Source: Glebionis coronaria (Eukaryota; Streptophyta; Magnoliopsida; Asterales; Asteraceae). Taken from it: DNA of 64,000 nucleotides. The first letter of the stretch is position 1. Every line of letters begins with the position of its first letter. Shown here in pieces: positions 1 to 10,908 of the stretch. A model generated the notes under the pieces. The model ran no database searches. It was not told the DNA's origin and saw nothing but the letters and a program-made list of their open reading frames with translations. Position numbers and translations under genes: made by a program. The stretch is taken from contig CM046882.1 in NCBI GenBank assembly GCA_025667525.1, forward strand, positions 18,860,488-18,924,487. Reading direction: 5' to 3'.

Positions 1-1645
1 ACACTGGCCTAACAAATTAGGCTTCCTCTCTTGTTAGCCAAATTGGTATGCCTTGTTTTGTATTGTAGCGTAATGGGTTTTAAAATATATAAAGGTAATG
101 TGTAGAAGATTTGCACGCACCTATAACTCACCCGTGAGTTATCATGACATCATCTAACGATTATATTTCGTTTGATATGAAATCGGGTTTCATTTCAGAT
201 GTAGATTTATAAAGTGAGGGTTAATTAGGTCTGTGGTCGGGTTAGATTTGAGTTTAAGTTATAAAATAAGCTAACCAAACGGACCCTCAATGACTTATGT
301 TTTGATTTGAATATGAGTTTTGAATATAAATTGATATATACTCGTAAAAGGTAATATAAGAATAACGTGGTCCACTTATATGTAGGGGCGCAAACGAGCC
401 GAGCTTTTATCGAGCTATTCGAGCTCGAGCTCAAGCTCGACTCGATCGAGCCGAGCTTTTATCGAGCTCAAGCCCAAGCTCAAGCCCAATAATAGGGCTC
501 GAAACATATAATGAGCCGAGCTCGAGCTTTTGATAGCACGGCTCGAGCTCTTATCGAGCTTTTCGAGCCTTAATAAAAAAATATTTTTTTATAAGTAAAT
601 CAATGTTGATTTGAATATTAACCTTATTATAAAGGATAACTCTATAAAATATTGAATAATTTATTGATAATCGTTATCATAATTTAATAAAAACATAGAA
701 TTTATGGTGGTGTGTTAATATTAGTGGTGTATTTGTTTCATATAAAAAATTTCGAGTTTTTCTAGCTAAGCTCGAGCTTTGCTCGAGTCCTTATCGAGCC
801 GAGCTCAAGCCTTAACGGTTAAAGCTCGACGAGCTATCGAGCCGAGCTCGAGCCCACCTTTTATGTTTCGAGCCCGAGCCCGAGCCCTGTTAAGCTCGGG
901 CTCAGCTCGGCTCGTTTGCACCCCTACTTATATGATATAAAATACCAAATAATACAATAAAAAAAATATAAAACATAATTTTTTAGGCATATACAACTAA
1001 TCTTATATCTTTTACAAAAAAATATCATTTGAAAGATTAAACCTTAAATTATGGGCCCACATATAACCAACATATCTCACCGACCTTTCACCCCGTACCA
1101 AACAGACGCTAAATATACTTAGATTTGGTCCGCATGATATGGTTTGCGTTACTTTATGTCTGTAAATTTTAAAAAGCTTATAAGTCCTTTTTTGGGCTTA
1201 TAATCAAGCTTATCAAGTTAGACTTATGACCTTAAGATAAACCATAAGCTTAACTTTGGGGGTGTTTGTTTAAGCTTGTTCATGAGCGTCCGAGCTTACA
1301 ATTTTTAGTTTATGTTCCGTAATCTTGACTTTTCTTGTTTATTTTCAGACTTATTGGCTTGTATAAGATTATCAATTTATTAATTATGTCAAGATAAGCT
1401 TATGAACTTGTATAAATAGTACTACGTAAGCTATAAGCAGATAAATCCTTATTAAGGAATCTATAAATTAAAAAGCAAAAATTGAACATTTAAATTAAAA
1501 CGCACAAATTAATCGTCTCGAGAAGGTAGACCGGAAAACAAAATCTATACTCCGGTTTAAGCAAATATCTAACACATAACCGTTACTATACCCGAAAAGA
1601 GGGAGGGTTTAGCGGTGGTGAGGCGGTGGTGTTTGCGGTGACGGT
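1..1645. repeat. Flank repeat copy W1 (non-coding)
   Basis: No gene is seen here. Bases about 98-382 and 935-1400 match, with substitutions, 19312-19687 plus 29758-30399 (W2), and bases 1-380 match 62690-62997 (W3). Shared landmarks include the run 'gtgtagaagatttgcac' and 'tggtccgcatgatatggttt'. The copy is interrupted by a hAT MITE at 383-926. From about 1180 to 1440 it holds the AAGCTTATAAGC-rich foldback sequence that recurs across the window. It stops where Harbinger sequence begins (about 1646). A stretch near 1590-1640 ('gggagggtttagcggtggtg') recurs at 60600-60620. Confidence 0.75.
383..926. mobile_element. hAT-type MITE, 544 bp
   Basis: The ends form inverted repeats: TAGGGGCGCAAACGAGCCGA at the left and, reverse-complemented, TAGGGGTGCAAACGAGCCGA at the right. 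The element is flanked by a perfect 8-bp target duplication CTTATATG (375-382 and 927-934), which is the hAT hallmark. The interior is non-coding and full of GAGCTCGAGC-like alternating motifs near both ends, so a transcript could fold on itself. The related repeat W2 (near 19520) lacks the insertion and gives an empty site. Confidence 0.93.
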
Positions 1646-2879
1646 GGCACATCTGCCTTACGCCAATTGGCGTTCGGTACACTGCCAGATTCATTAGATG
1701 AATACTTGCAAATGGGTGCACATTGCGCACGTGATTGTCTTGATTACTTTACGATGTGCGTAATGGATTTGTTTCAACCCGAATTTTTAAGAAAACCCAC
1801 ACCAGCTGACATTCAAAAGCTATATGCCGCTCATAATACGATTCATGGGTTTCCTGTGATGCTTGGTAGTATAGATTGTATGCACTGGGAATGGATTAAT
1901 TGTCCGAGATCATGGCACGGCCAATTTGGTAGAGGGGATAAAAAATACCCAACCATAATACTAGAGGCTACTGCATCATACGATTTGTGGATTTGGCATG
2001 CATTTTTCGGGGTTGCAGGTTCAAACAATGATATTACCGTTCTTAATCATTCACCCTTATATGTTGATCTTTTGGATGGTAATGAACCCGAGGCCTCGTA
2101 TGTTGTAAACGGGCAAACTTTTCATAGAGGGTACTACCTTGCAGACGGTATTTACCCACAATGGTCAGCTTTTGTGAAATCATTTAGCATTGCACGCGAT
2201 GAAAAAACAGCTCTTTTCAAACGCCGTCAAGAAGGTGCCCCAAAGGATATTGAAAGGGCATTTGGTATCTTACAAGGGAGATGGCGTACTATTGCTCAGC
2301 CAGCGCGTCAATTTACTGTGAACAAGTTACGTAGAATCATGTACACCTGCATCATATTACACAACATGATTTTGAAAAATCAGGGGGGTGCGATATCTGA
2401 AGCTGCAGAAATGTATGTTTGTCCACAGGCAAATATATTAAGGACATGGGTCGAGCGTTGTGCAATACGTCAAAGACAACAAAAAGAACTCCGTGATAAG
2501 CCGACACATACAAGGCTTCAACGTTGTCTTATTGATCATATTTGGGAGCATCGTCAACCCCAAAATTAGTAGTTTATATTAATTGTTTTGTTTTTAAATT
2601 TTCGTATTTTTTTCGTATCGTATCGTAATTTTTTAATTCCGTATTTGTAATTTTTATTTCCGTATTTGTAATGTTTTATTTATGTGAAATAAATTTTAGT
2701 TTGTGTGAAAATGAAAAAAAGAAAAATAAATGTTAGTGGTGGGGCCCAAATGAAGAGGAGTTGAGTGTGTTGTGAGTGAAGAGGTATTTTGGTTAGTTGT
2801 GTTGGTATGATGTAGCGCTGAGTTGGCAGGTGACTGGGCAAAAATTTGAGGGGTGGGCTTGTCACCACACCCTCCTGTC
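1646..2879 (+). mobile_element. PIF/Harbinger element A, 5'-truncated
   Basis: This holds the transposase remnant and the 3' end of a Harbinger element. The 3' terminus, read on the minus strand from 2879, begins GACAGGAGGGTGTGGTGACA. It aligns without gaps to the terminus of element B (GAGCAAAAGGTGTCGTGACA). The sequence from about 2680 to 2879 is an inverted, diverged copy of about 2883-3080. No left terminus is found: homology to element B begins abruptly near 1646, so the 5' part (N-terminal coding and left TIR) is missing. The TAA at 2880-2882 fits the 3-bp Harbinger target duplication. Confidence 0.8.
1649..2569 (+). pseudogene. Harbinger transposase A (plant transposon protein family), N-terminally truncated
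   Basis: This would be the DDE nuclease that cuts and inserts a PIF/Harbinger transposon at TNA targets. The frame is open from about 1649 to the stop at 2567-2569, giving about 305 residues. An ATG-independent frame (TSALRQLA) precedes the TTG at 1667 and matches element B. Putative catalytic residues are visible: D in GSIDCMHWEW, D in LADGIYPQW, and E in KDIERAFGILQGRW. The RRIMYTCIILHNMI signature typical of Harbinger nucleases follows. About the first 100 residues expected for this family are missing, and flank DNA abuts the break. The rest has no stop codon, so it decayed recently or was lost by deletion. Assignment to the PF04827/DDE_Tnp_4 group is from recognition, not a search. Confidence 0.88.
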
Positions 2880-3193
2880 TAAGAGCAAAAGGTGTCGTGA
2901 CAAGCTTAACCCTCTTCACTTGTGCCACCTCAGCGTCACATCATCTCAACTATCCAAAACAAAAAACCAACTAAACACCCCCCCACTCACAACTAGTCTC
3001 TCTCCTCTTCACTTGGGTCCCACCACTCACCATTTTATTTTATTTTTCATTTTTCACACAAAATAAAAATTTATTTCATAAAATTAAAAATTACAAATAC
3101 TTCAAATAAAAATACAAATACTTAAAAAAAATACAAATACGAAAAAAAAAGCAAAATACGAAAAATAATACGATATAAAATACGGTCGATTAT

Positions 3194-4180
3194 TCATGGT
3201 TGCTCTTGTGCCCAAAGATGCTCAATGAGGTTTCGTTGAAGGCTTGAATGTACTTCTCTATCTCGGAGTTCTCTTTGTTTCCTACGACGGATTGCACAGC
3301 GCTCGACCCATGACCGTAACAAATGGTTCCCAGGAGGGATGTACATTTCAGCTGCTTCGGATATCGCAAACTGTTGATTCTTCAAAATCATGTTATGCAA
3401 AATGATGCACGTGTACATGATTTTGCGTAGCTTGTTCACAGTCCAAGCACGCGCCTGTTGAGCAATTATACGCCATCGTCCTTGTAGGACACCAAATGCC
3501 CTTTCAATATCTTTCCGGCCACCTTCCTGGCGTTGTTTAAATAGAGCGATTTTGTCATCGCGTGCTTGGTTGAATGACTTAACAAAACATGACCATTGAG
3601 GGTAAATACCATCTGTAAGGTAGTACCCTCTTTCGAATTGCTGCCCGTTTACAATATACGGTGCCACTGGTTCGTTGTCAGCCAAAAGGTCGTCGAACAA
3701 TGGTGAATGAGGCAGCACGGTAATATCATTATTCGCACCTGCAACCCCGAAAAATGCATTCCAAATCCACAAATCGTATGATGCAGTAGCTTCTAGAATG
3801 ATGGTTGGGTGTTTTTTATCACCTCTCCCAAATTGCCCGTGCCACCCTTTGGGACAATTCACCCATTCGCAATGCATACAATCAAGGCTACCTAGCATCC
3901 CCGGAAACCCATGAATCGTATTATGTGCGTTGTACAATCTTTGAACGTCAGTTGGGTTAGGATTTCTTAAAAACTCGGGCTGATACAAATCTATAACACA
4001 CATACAAAAAAAGTCCAGACAATCGCGCGCACAATGTTCCCCCATTTGCAAGTACTCATCTACCTCATCCGCCACTGTGGCGTTTGCCAATTGGCGAAGG
4101 GCGGATGTGCATTTCAAGATGACACTCATACTTTTCATACCCGTAGCATCATATCGAATAGTAAAAAAGTGAAAATGCTT
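3194..4180 (-). pseudogene. Harbinger transposase B, C-terminal part
   Basis: The longest ATG frame runs from 4138, but codons upstream to 4180 stay open and carry a conserved-looking IRYDATGMKS stretch, so the part belongs to a longer protein. Putative catalytic acids are in LGSLDCMHCEW, LTDGIYPQW and KDIERAFGVLQGRW. The domain order is the same as in transposase A, and the two proteins are close relatives. The N-terminal part lies 14.5 kb away at 18748-19006, separated by the LINE. The reading frames of the two parts do not join directly at the duplicated target site, which suggests a small indel in addition to the insertion. Untranscribable as a unit now. Confidence 0.88.
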
Positions 4181-4388
4181 GGGTAAAGGATTATTTTTTT
4201 TGGGTAAAAGGGCTTACAATGCCCCGGTAAAATACATTTACTCCAAAAAATCATTAAGTACAATGGAATGTGGCTTAAGTACCACATTAACCTCAAGGAA
4301 AGCCTTGAACTTCTACTAGAAAGGATGACATGCCATCCTTCTATACCAAAACCGTAACACACCTGTTACAATGTAACGAAACTAGCCA

Positions 4389-5736
4389 TTACAAGAGCAA
4401 GGACTTCGGGATATCCCAACGCTCCAATAGATCCTTCCCTTCCTTAGACCGTTTGAAACGACACGACAACAACTTATATCTTATTGTAGTTCGAATGCAA
4501 TCAATAACTTGAGCTGCCGTTCTCTTAATACCCGTGAATAATCGCGTATTTCGTTCTTGCCAAATAAAATAAGCCGAAGCAGCAAGAACAAGTTTGAACA
4601 TAACAACTCTCGAAGACCTCGCCTTAGATATAGGAATAGTATAGTGCATGATAACATCAAACCTGGGAGGCAGCGTAGCGGCATCAATCATAGACCGTAA
4701 ATCATTCCATACCATCCTTGAGAACCGACATTCAAAAAACAAATGCTCATGCGAATCCGGTTGCGTATCACAAAGAGGGCATGCACTACTAAGTGAACCA
4801 GAGACATCCCAACTCTTTAAACAATCTTGGGTCTTTAGTTTTCGCTTAATAATCAACCACAGGTTAAACGCATGACGAGGAATACAATTAGCAAACCATA
4901 CAACATCCACCCATGGCACCTTAATATCACGAGGCCGTAACTCATGCCATACACTTGCTACTGAAAATGGACGAATCACCCCAGAAGACGAACGCCAAAC
5001 AGCTTTATCCCTCGCATTATTAACCAAAGCAGGAGATACCACCGAATTAAGACTAGGGTATATCGATATCAACTCAGGCGGCCAAATAACCCCCTAAGGT
5101 GAAAGAATAACTGCCACCTTAGAAGATAAAGACAATCCAAATCTATAGACATCCCTAGACGACACCAGCGACGATAAAGGGCTAATGGAGCACCACTGAT
5201 CACGCCAAATAGAATTCTCCTCCCCATCTCTAACCGAATGCCAAAAAAACCTACGAACATGCTCACGAAGCTGCAATATTTTCTGCCAGCCCCACGACAA
5301 GGTAATTCCCAGAAACTTCGATCACGAAGCTTATGAAGATATATCCACTAAACCCATAACGAGTCATTCTTATACAAAATCTTCCAAATATGAGTCGACA
5401 TAAGAGCTCTATTAAATGCTTCCGGCCGTCGAATACCGAGACTCCCTTCATCCTTAGGTAAACAACGACATCCCAAGCCACTTTAGCTTTCCCACGCCTT
5501 ATACCCCCTTGACACCAAAGAAACCTACGCATGAGTTGCTCAATATCATGGAGAATACGAACCGGAAGGATAAACACCGACGCCCAATACACATACATAA
5601 AAGCGATAACTGACTTGATCAATTGAAGCCTACCCGCAACCGAAAGAGATTTGCTTTTCCAATCATTGATACGAGCCTCAACCTTCTCAAGCAGCTCCTT
5701 GCAATCATGAAACAAAAGGCGTGTTGGAACCAAAGG
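4389..5736 (-). pseudogene. LINE1 ORF2, RT C-terminus and zinc-binding domain
   Basis: This continues the reverse transcriptase beyond the nested LTR element. It includes NDWKSKSLSVAGRLQLIKSV, a standard motif after the RT palm in plant L1. Frame changes lie near 5263-5300 and 5069-5094. The last part (5072-4389) is an RT zinc-binding domain with CPLCDTQPDSHEHLFFECRF (CX2C...HX4-5C type) and the tryptophan-rich W.ERNTR region. It ends at 4389, about 190 bases before the LINE 3' end. Together with 14663-16946 it would make an ORF2 of normal length. Confidence 0.88.
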
Positions 5737-5741
5737 GACCC

Positions 5742-7433
5742 TGATAGGTGTGAAAACACCCATCCTTTTACCACTTAATTACAATAATAACCAAGCTAAA
5801 ACGTGTATTTTATGTCGTAAATATCGGAATTATGCGTGGTTTGTGTTTTTGTTGTGATTTAGGAACAAAATTTTAAAAGGGAGGAAAACACGGGCTTTTA
5901 CGGGCTTTTATCGAAGAAAAAGACAAAAGACGAAGTCAAGAGATCAAGAGTGCAAAAAGAACGGAAGTCCAAGGCCTATTCTGAAGATTTATCGAAGAAA
6001 AAGTCTAAAGACGGAAGTTTAATAAAGCCGAGGAACTCAAGTCTAATTAATGAAGAATTTTCAAGACGAGTTTAATTAATCCCGAGACAACGTCGAAAAA
6101 GTCGAAGAGTTTAGAAGATGGAAAGACGTGAAGAAAGAAAGAAAGAAGAAACAACACATGCTTCCCCTAATCACTATAAATACCACCCATTTCAATTCAT
6201 TTCACTTTGTTGGCTAACTTGACAAATTAGCTCTTCCATCTTTTAATTACATGCACTTTTAATTCATTGTCATTTAAATTCAAGTCATTTAAATTCAAGT
6301 CTTTAATTTTCAAGTAAGTTTTAACTTTGTGTTGTTTAATCTTTTATCTTTAAGCTTTTTAATCATCTTGTTCTACTTTTCTTCTTGCTTATTCTTAATC
6401 TTTTTCATAATCTTTGTTTGTGTTGATTTTATGTTTTTAATCTAAATTTTTTTCATCTACTTTTTACATAAAGTTTAAATCTTTTTAATTTTCGTGGCTT
6501 GTTTTTAAAATTTTTATAAGTTTTATCATTAATCTAGGCTTTTTAGTTAGCTTATTGGTGTTTTATTTTGCTTATTGTCCTTTAAAAGTTAAGTTTTTAG
6601 TGCTTATTTTCGTACTTTTTCGTTTTCCTACTTTTTAAGAATTTCTGGTACAAATCCGCAATTGTTTCCATAATTGTGAAATTGTGTCATTCAGAATATT
6701 GCGAATTTGATTTTTCTTCATACATTGCGGAATTTTGGCCTAGCCACATTGCGGAATTTGTTCAATCTATTAATTGCGAAATCTTGTTAATTCCGCAATT
6801 ATTGCAGAATTGTTCACTGAGCTACATTGCGAATTTGGTCTTCATGTAGTTGTGAAATCTTCATCAGCAGCATTGCGAATTCTAGCCTATTGTTTATTGC
6901 GGATTTAGTGCAAGATTTCGCAACTATTGCGAAATCTTAATCTCTTGATTGCGGATTTAAGGCATAATTTTGCACATTGCGAAATTAATTGTTTTAATTT
7001 TAAATTTACTTTTCGAACTTATTTTTCCCGCCATTTTTAATTAACTTTATTTTAATTGTTTTGTCTTATTTTTACTTAGCTTAATTTTTACTTATTTTTT
7101 TTCTTAGTTTATTTTTAAAGTGTTTTATTTAAAGTTTTTAAATTTACGTTTTGTCAAATTTTAATTTTACGTCATTTACTTTTTGTCAAGTTTTAATTTC
7201 TCGTCATTTAATTAATTTACTTTTAAAGTTTTTAATTTTTTGCACCATTTACGATTAATTACTTTTAGCTTTAATTACCGTCATTTATTTTTAACGTCTT
7301 GCACATTTACTTTACTACAACGACCAAACTATTTGTTCTCACCAAAAGACGACTGAGTCGCATAGTTAACCAGTACTCAATTCGAAGAGACTTGGAACAA
7401 CGATATTTTTAACTGACTAAAATCCAGTTATTA
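5742..7433 (+). repeat. 5' LTR of the Athila-like element
   Basis: It begins TGATAGGTGTGAAAAC and ends CCAGTTATTA; the ends are set by the GACCC target duplication rather than by a canonical TG...CA. A likely TATA box lies in 'cactataaataccacc' near 6171-6186. Bases about 6650-6990 hold many copies of a CG-containing decamer close to ATTGCGAAAT/TTGCGGAATT. Confidence 0.9.
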
Positions 7434-7435
7434 AA

Positions 7436-7450
7436 TGGCGCCGATGCCGA
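7436..7450 (+). promoter_or_regulatory. Primer binding site, Athila type
   Basis: TGGCGCCGATGCCGA starts two bases after the 5' LTR. It resembles the TGGCGCCGTTGCC-type primer site used by Athila elements. Confidence 0.85.
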
Positions 7451-7687
7451 CTCTTTTCGTTAATATTAACGGTTTTCTGTGAGAGACGCGTTGAATTTTG
7501 GGATCCGTTCACTCGTGAACGTTATTTTTCTTGCTCAAAAATTTTTTAAAAATCCATAAAAATTAAAAATTGTTAAAAATGCATAAAAATAAAAAAATTT
7601 CATAACTCCAAAAAGATTTTATTTTCATATTTGTATATATATTCTCTATTTTCTTTGGTATTGTTTTTCTTTTGCTTTCGCAGGTGT

Positions 7688-9171
7688 ATGCGTACTAGAT
7701 CTTCAACTTATCCAGAGCCCGAGACTCGTGAAGATTTAGCTATGGCAAGTGTGAAAAACAACAATAATCCACCGCACCTCAACAATAACAACAACAATGT
7801 TCTTCCACAGCCCGATCTTCGCACAATGGAAGAGCTTTGTCAACCAACTATGTATGGACGAGGAGGACCGATTGCGCCGATGCAAATCACGGCTCCGGAG
7901 TTTTTGTTGAAGCATCACATGATCCAACAAGTGCAAACTAATCCATTTCGCGGATTGCCTGATGATGATGCCAACAAGCACCTCGACAAATTCATTACCG
8001 TTACTCAAAGCATGAAGTTGCCTGGTGTTACTATGGATGTTCTTCGCCTTCAGCTCTTTCCACATACTTTATCCCACCACGCCGAAAAATGGTTTGATCG
8101 TCTCCCGAAGAATTCCATTCATACTTGGGACGACATGACTCAACGATTTTTGTCGCGCTACTTTCCACCATCCATGGTCACGAGCCTTCGGAATCAAATC
8201 AGCGGTTTCATGCAAGAACCCGATGAATCTCTCTTTGATGCTTGGGAACGATATAATGTTTTGATCGATCGATTTCCAAAACACAACATGCTCCCCGTTA
8301 CTTTAATTGACACTTTCTACAATGGTTTAACTTTTCATGATCGTGATACTATTAATGCAGCCGCTGGTGGCACATTTATGAAAAGAAGACCTGAGGAGTG
8401 TAGAGAGCTTATTGAGAACATGATTACTCATCACAAAAATTGGGATTCATCCGCATCCTCAAGGAATAACCCGAGAGTCAATGTTTCTTCTACTTCAGCA
8501 AACCCTGACATGACCGAATTCACCCGCATGATGGCCGAAATGAACAAAAATATCTTGCTCATAGCTACTAATCAACAACAACAAGTTAAAGCTGTAGCAA
8601 TTTCTTGTGAGACTTGCGGTGGTCCTCATTCATACACTGATTAACCTTCTACTCAAGGCAATCTAGAAAACGTGTATGCGGCTTATGGTAAATATTCACC
8701 GGAAAATTACCAAGCCCGACCTCAAGGTGATCGGAATTTGCTAAGTTACCGGTCGAACAACTATCTTTCACCCGGTTTTTCTCCTCAAAACCACAACCCC
8801 AACAATTACAATAGAAGCACTCAAAACCCACCTCGAGCTTCTACTACATATCACCCACCCGCCCCCAACCTCCACCCATCAATCATGATGTTGAAACTTT
8901 CATGAAAACCCAACGAGAGCTAGTTAACAATCTTCAAAGCCAAATCATCACCTTGAAAAGTGACATCACTAAACAAGGAAATGATATTAGAACCGAGCTT
9001 CGTCAAGATATGAAAACTTCTATTAGCACTCAGACGAATGATTTGAAGAACATGATGGCTAGTTTCTTTCAAGGTAATCAACCTTCTACTTCGGGCTCAC
9101 TTCCTTCAAATACTGTTAACAACCCGAGAGCGAATGTAAGTGCTATTACTACCGTAGTGGAACAACTTTAG
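7688..9171 (+). pseudogene. Athila-type gag
   Basis: Gag would form the virus-like particle of the retrotransposon. ATG 7688 (MRTRSSTYPEPETRED) is preferred over the upstream in-frame ATG at 7631, whose leader is hydrophobic and unlike gag. The retrotransposon gag domain spans roughly residues 80-220 (LRLQLFPHTLSHHAEKWFDR, WDDMTQRFLSRYFPP, ESLFDAWERYNVLIDRFP). A zinc-knuckle CETCGGPHSYTD is followed directly by TAA (8642-8644), exactly where its last cysteine is expected. The same frame then continues open to 8905 (YGKYSPENYQARPQGDRN). A frame change leads into a coiled-coil-like segment (8902-9171). So gag is disabled, or needs readthrough. Confidence 0.9.
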
Positions 9172-9454
9172 TAGGACCATCTATCCCGCCCCCAGTTACA
9201 CCATTACACATCCTCTACCACCATTTATCCCTCCTACTCCCACGCCTAGTATTAGTTCACCATTACCGTCTCCGCCTCGTCATGAAGAAGTACCCAAGAA
9301 GAATCCTCCACCAACCTCACCTTCCACCTCTAAACCCTCAACATCTCAACCTGTACCTACTACACCTACACCACCTAAACCCAACATTCCTTACCTTTCC
9401 CGGCTGGACAAAGGTAGAATTCTTACTAAGGATGACGTTCAAGTCTCTAACTTT

Positions 9455-10908
9455 TTGAACAAGATTGCCGGCATAAACATCACCTTTAGCCTTGTTGAAA
9501 CTCTTGCACAAATGCCTAAATTTGTCAAGTTGTTTAAGGAATTGCTTTATAAGAAGGAGAAGATGGCCGAGTTTGTCAATACTCGATTGAATGAAATTGT
9601 TCTGCCGTCCTTCTTAAAGAACTTTCGGAGAAACTTGGAGATCCCGGTCGTTTTGTGTTACCATGTACTTTTCACCAAACTGAAGAATTTACTGCCTTAG
9701 CCGATCTTGGGGCAAGTATAAATCTTATGCCTTTAAGTGTTTGGAAAGCAATATCATTACCCGATCTTACACCAACAAAGATGACTCTTGAGCTTGCAAA
9801 TCGCACTCTCGCTTACCCCGTTGGTATTGCCGAAGATGTGTTTATTAAAGTTGGAACCTTCACTTTTCCGGTCGACTTTGTTGTTGTTGATTATGAAATG
9901 GACCCTCGTATTCCGTTAATACTTGGTCGGCCATTTTTGAGAACCGGAAAATCACTAGTCGATGTTGTCGAAGGTGAGTTAATCTTAAGGGTCGGGAATG
10001 ATGCACAAGTATTCAAAATGGGGAAGATCACAACCAAAACAAATGGAAGAGAATCCGCGAATATGATTAATGTGCTTGATGATTTTGTCTTCTACAACAA
10101 TCCTCTATTCGATTCTTGCTATGATAATCCACTGTTCCATGATGATGTGGATGATTCTCTCTCCAATTTCGATCATCCACCAATTCATGAATCTCCTCTA
10201 ATTTATGATGACTATGATGATGATTCTAGTTCCAATGGAGATGATTATGATCATTTTACTTCTGAGTATCCAGACATGCCCACTTATGATGATTTTGATG
10301 AGGCTGATACTCTCTCGAGTGATTCTTCACATGATGAAGATTCCCTGCCAACAACACTTGATCCTAATTTGGATGACTACTCATTTGAGGAAGATTTTGA
10401 TACTTTTCTCAACACTTACTTCCCAAATGAGAGTGATGCTCCTCCTTTGGACTTTGATGATTATGGTCTTTATCCTACTTTGGATATGAAGAAACCTGTT
10501 TCCAAGGAGAAGAAGCCGGACGACACCGATATCCGCAGCACTTATGTCTTGACTCCTCTCTATCCTCCGTCTGAGGATGAGATTGCGAGATTTATGATCG
10601 GATCCTCTTCAAGGTCTGCTGAGCCTGAGTGTTATTTTCCCCTAAAGGAAAAGGTGTTCGACCCCGGTATTGCACTTTTCAAGCAATCTCAGTATCCATC
10701 TGATGAAATAAAAGGAAAGATCTTTGATACTTATGGAGACATGCTTGCAATTCACCCTACTTGCTTCCACCGTGCTAAATTTTTGCTTAAGGGAACCTTG
10801 GCTACTCTTCTTTGGCTTGCCTTGTTCGCCTTAAGCCTGTGCTATTTGATGGATGAAAACCATGTCTTTGATCCCGATGGATGTGTTTCAAGCTTCTTCT
10901 TATGCTAA
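9455..10908 (+). pseudogene. Athila-type aspartic protease region with acidic tail
   Basis: The frame at 9455-9700 (KFVKLFKELLYKKEKMAEF, a standard pre-protease stretch) shifts into the 9655-10908 frame. The retropepsin core is clear: LADLGASINLMPLSVWK carries the catalytic D in DLGAS, and IPLILGRPFLRTGKSLVDV is the flap-to-C-terminal region. The next 150 residues are strongly acidic (YDDYDDDSSSNGDDYDH and similar), followed by a segment with a C-terminal hydrophobic stretch (LATLLWLALFALSLCYL). In complete Athila elements the reverse transcriptase would follow; here the frame ends at 10908. The frame shift near 9660-9700 may be mutation or programmed. Confidence 0.87.

Noticed and set aside
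10205..10489. Separate 94-residue protein
   Set aside because: It is a methionine/leucine-rich shadow frame of the acidic tail of the protease reading frame.
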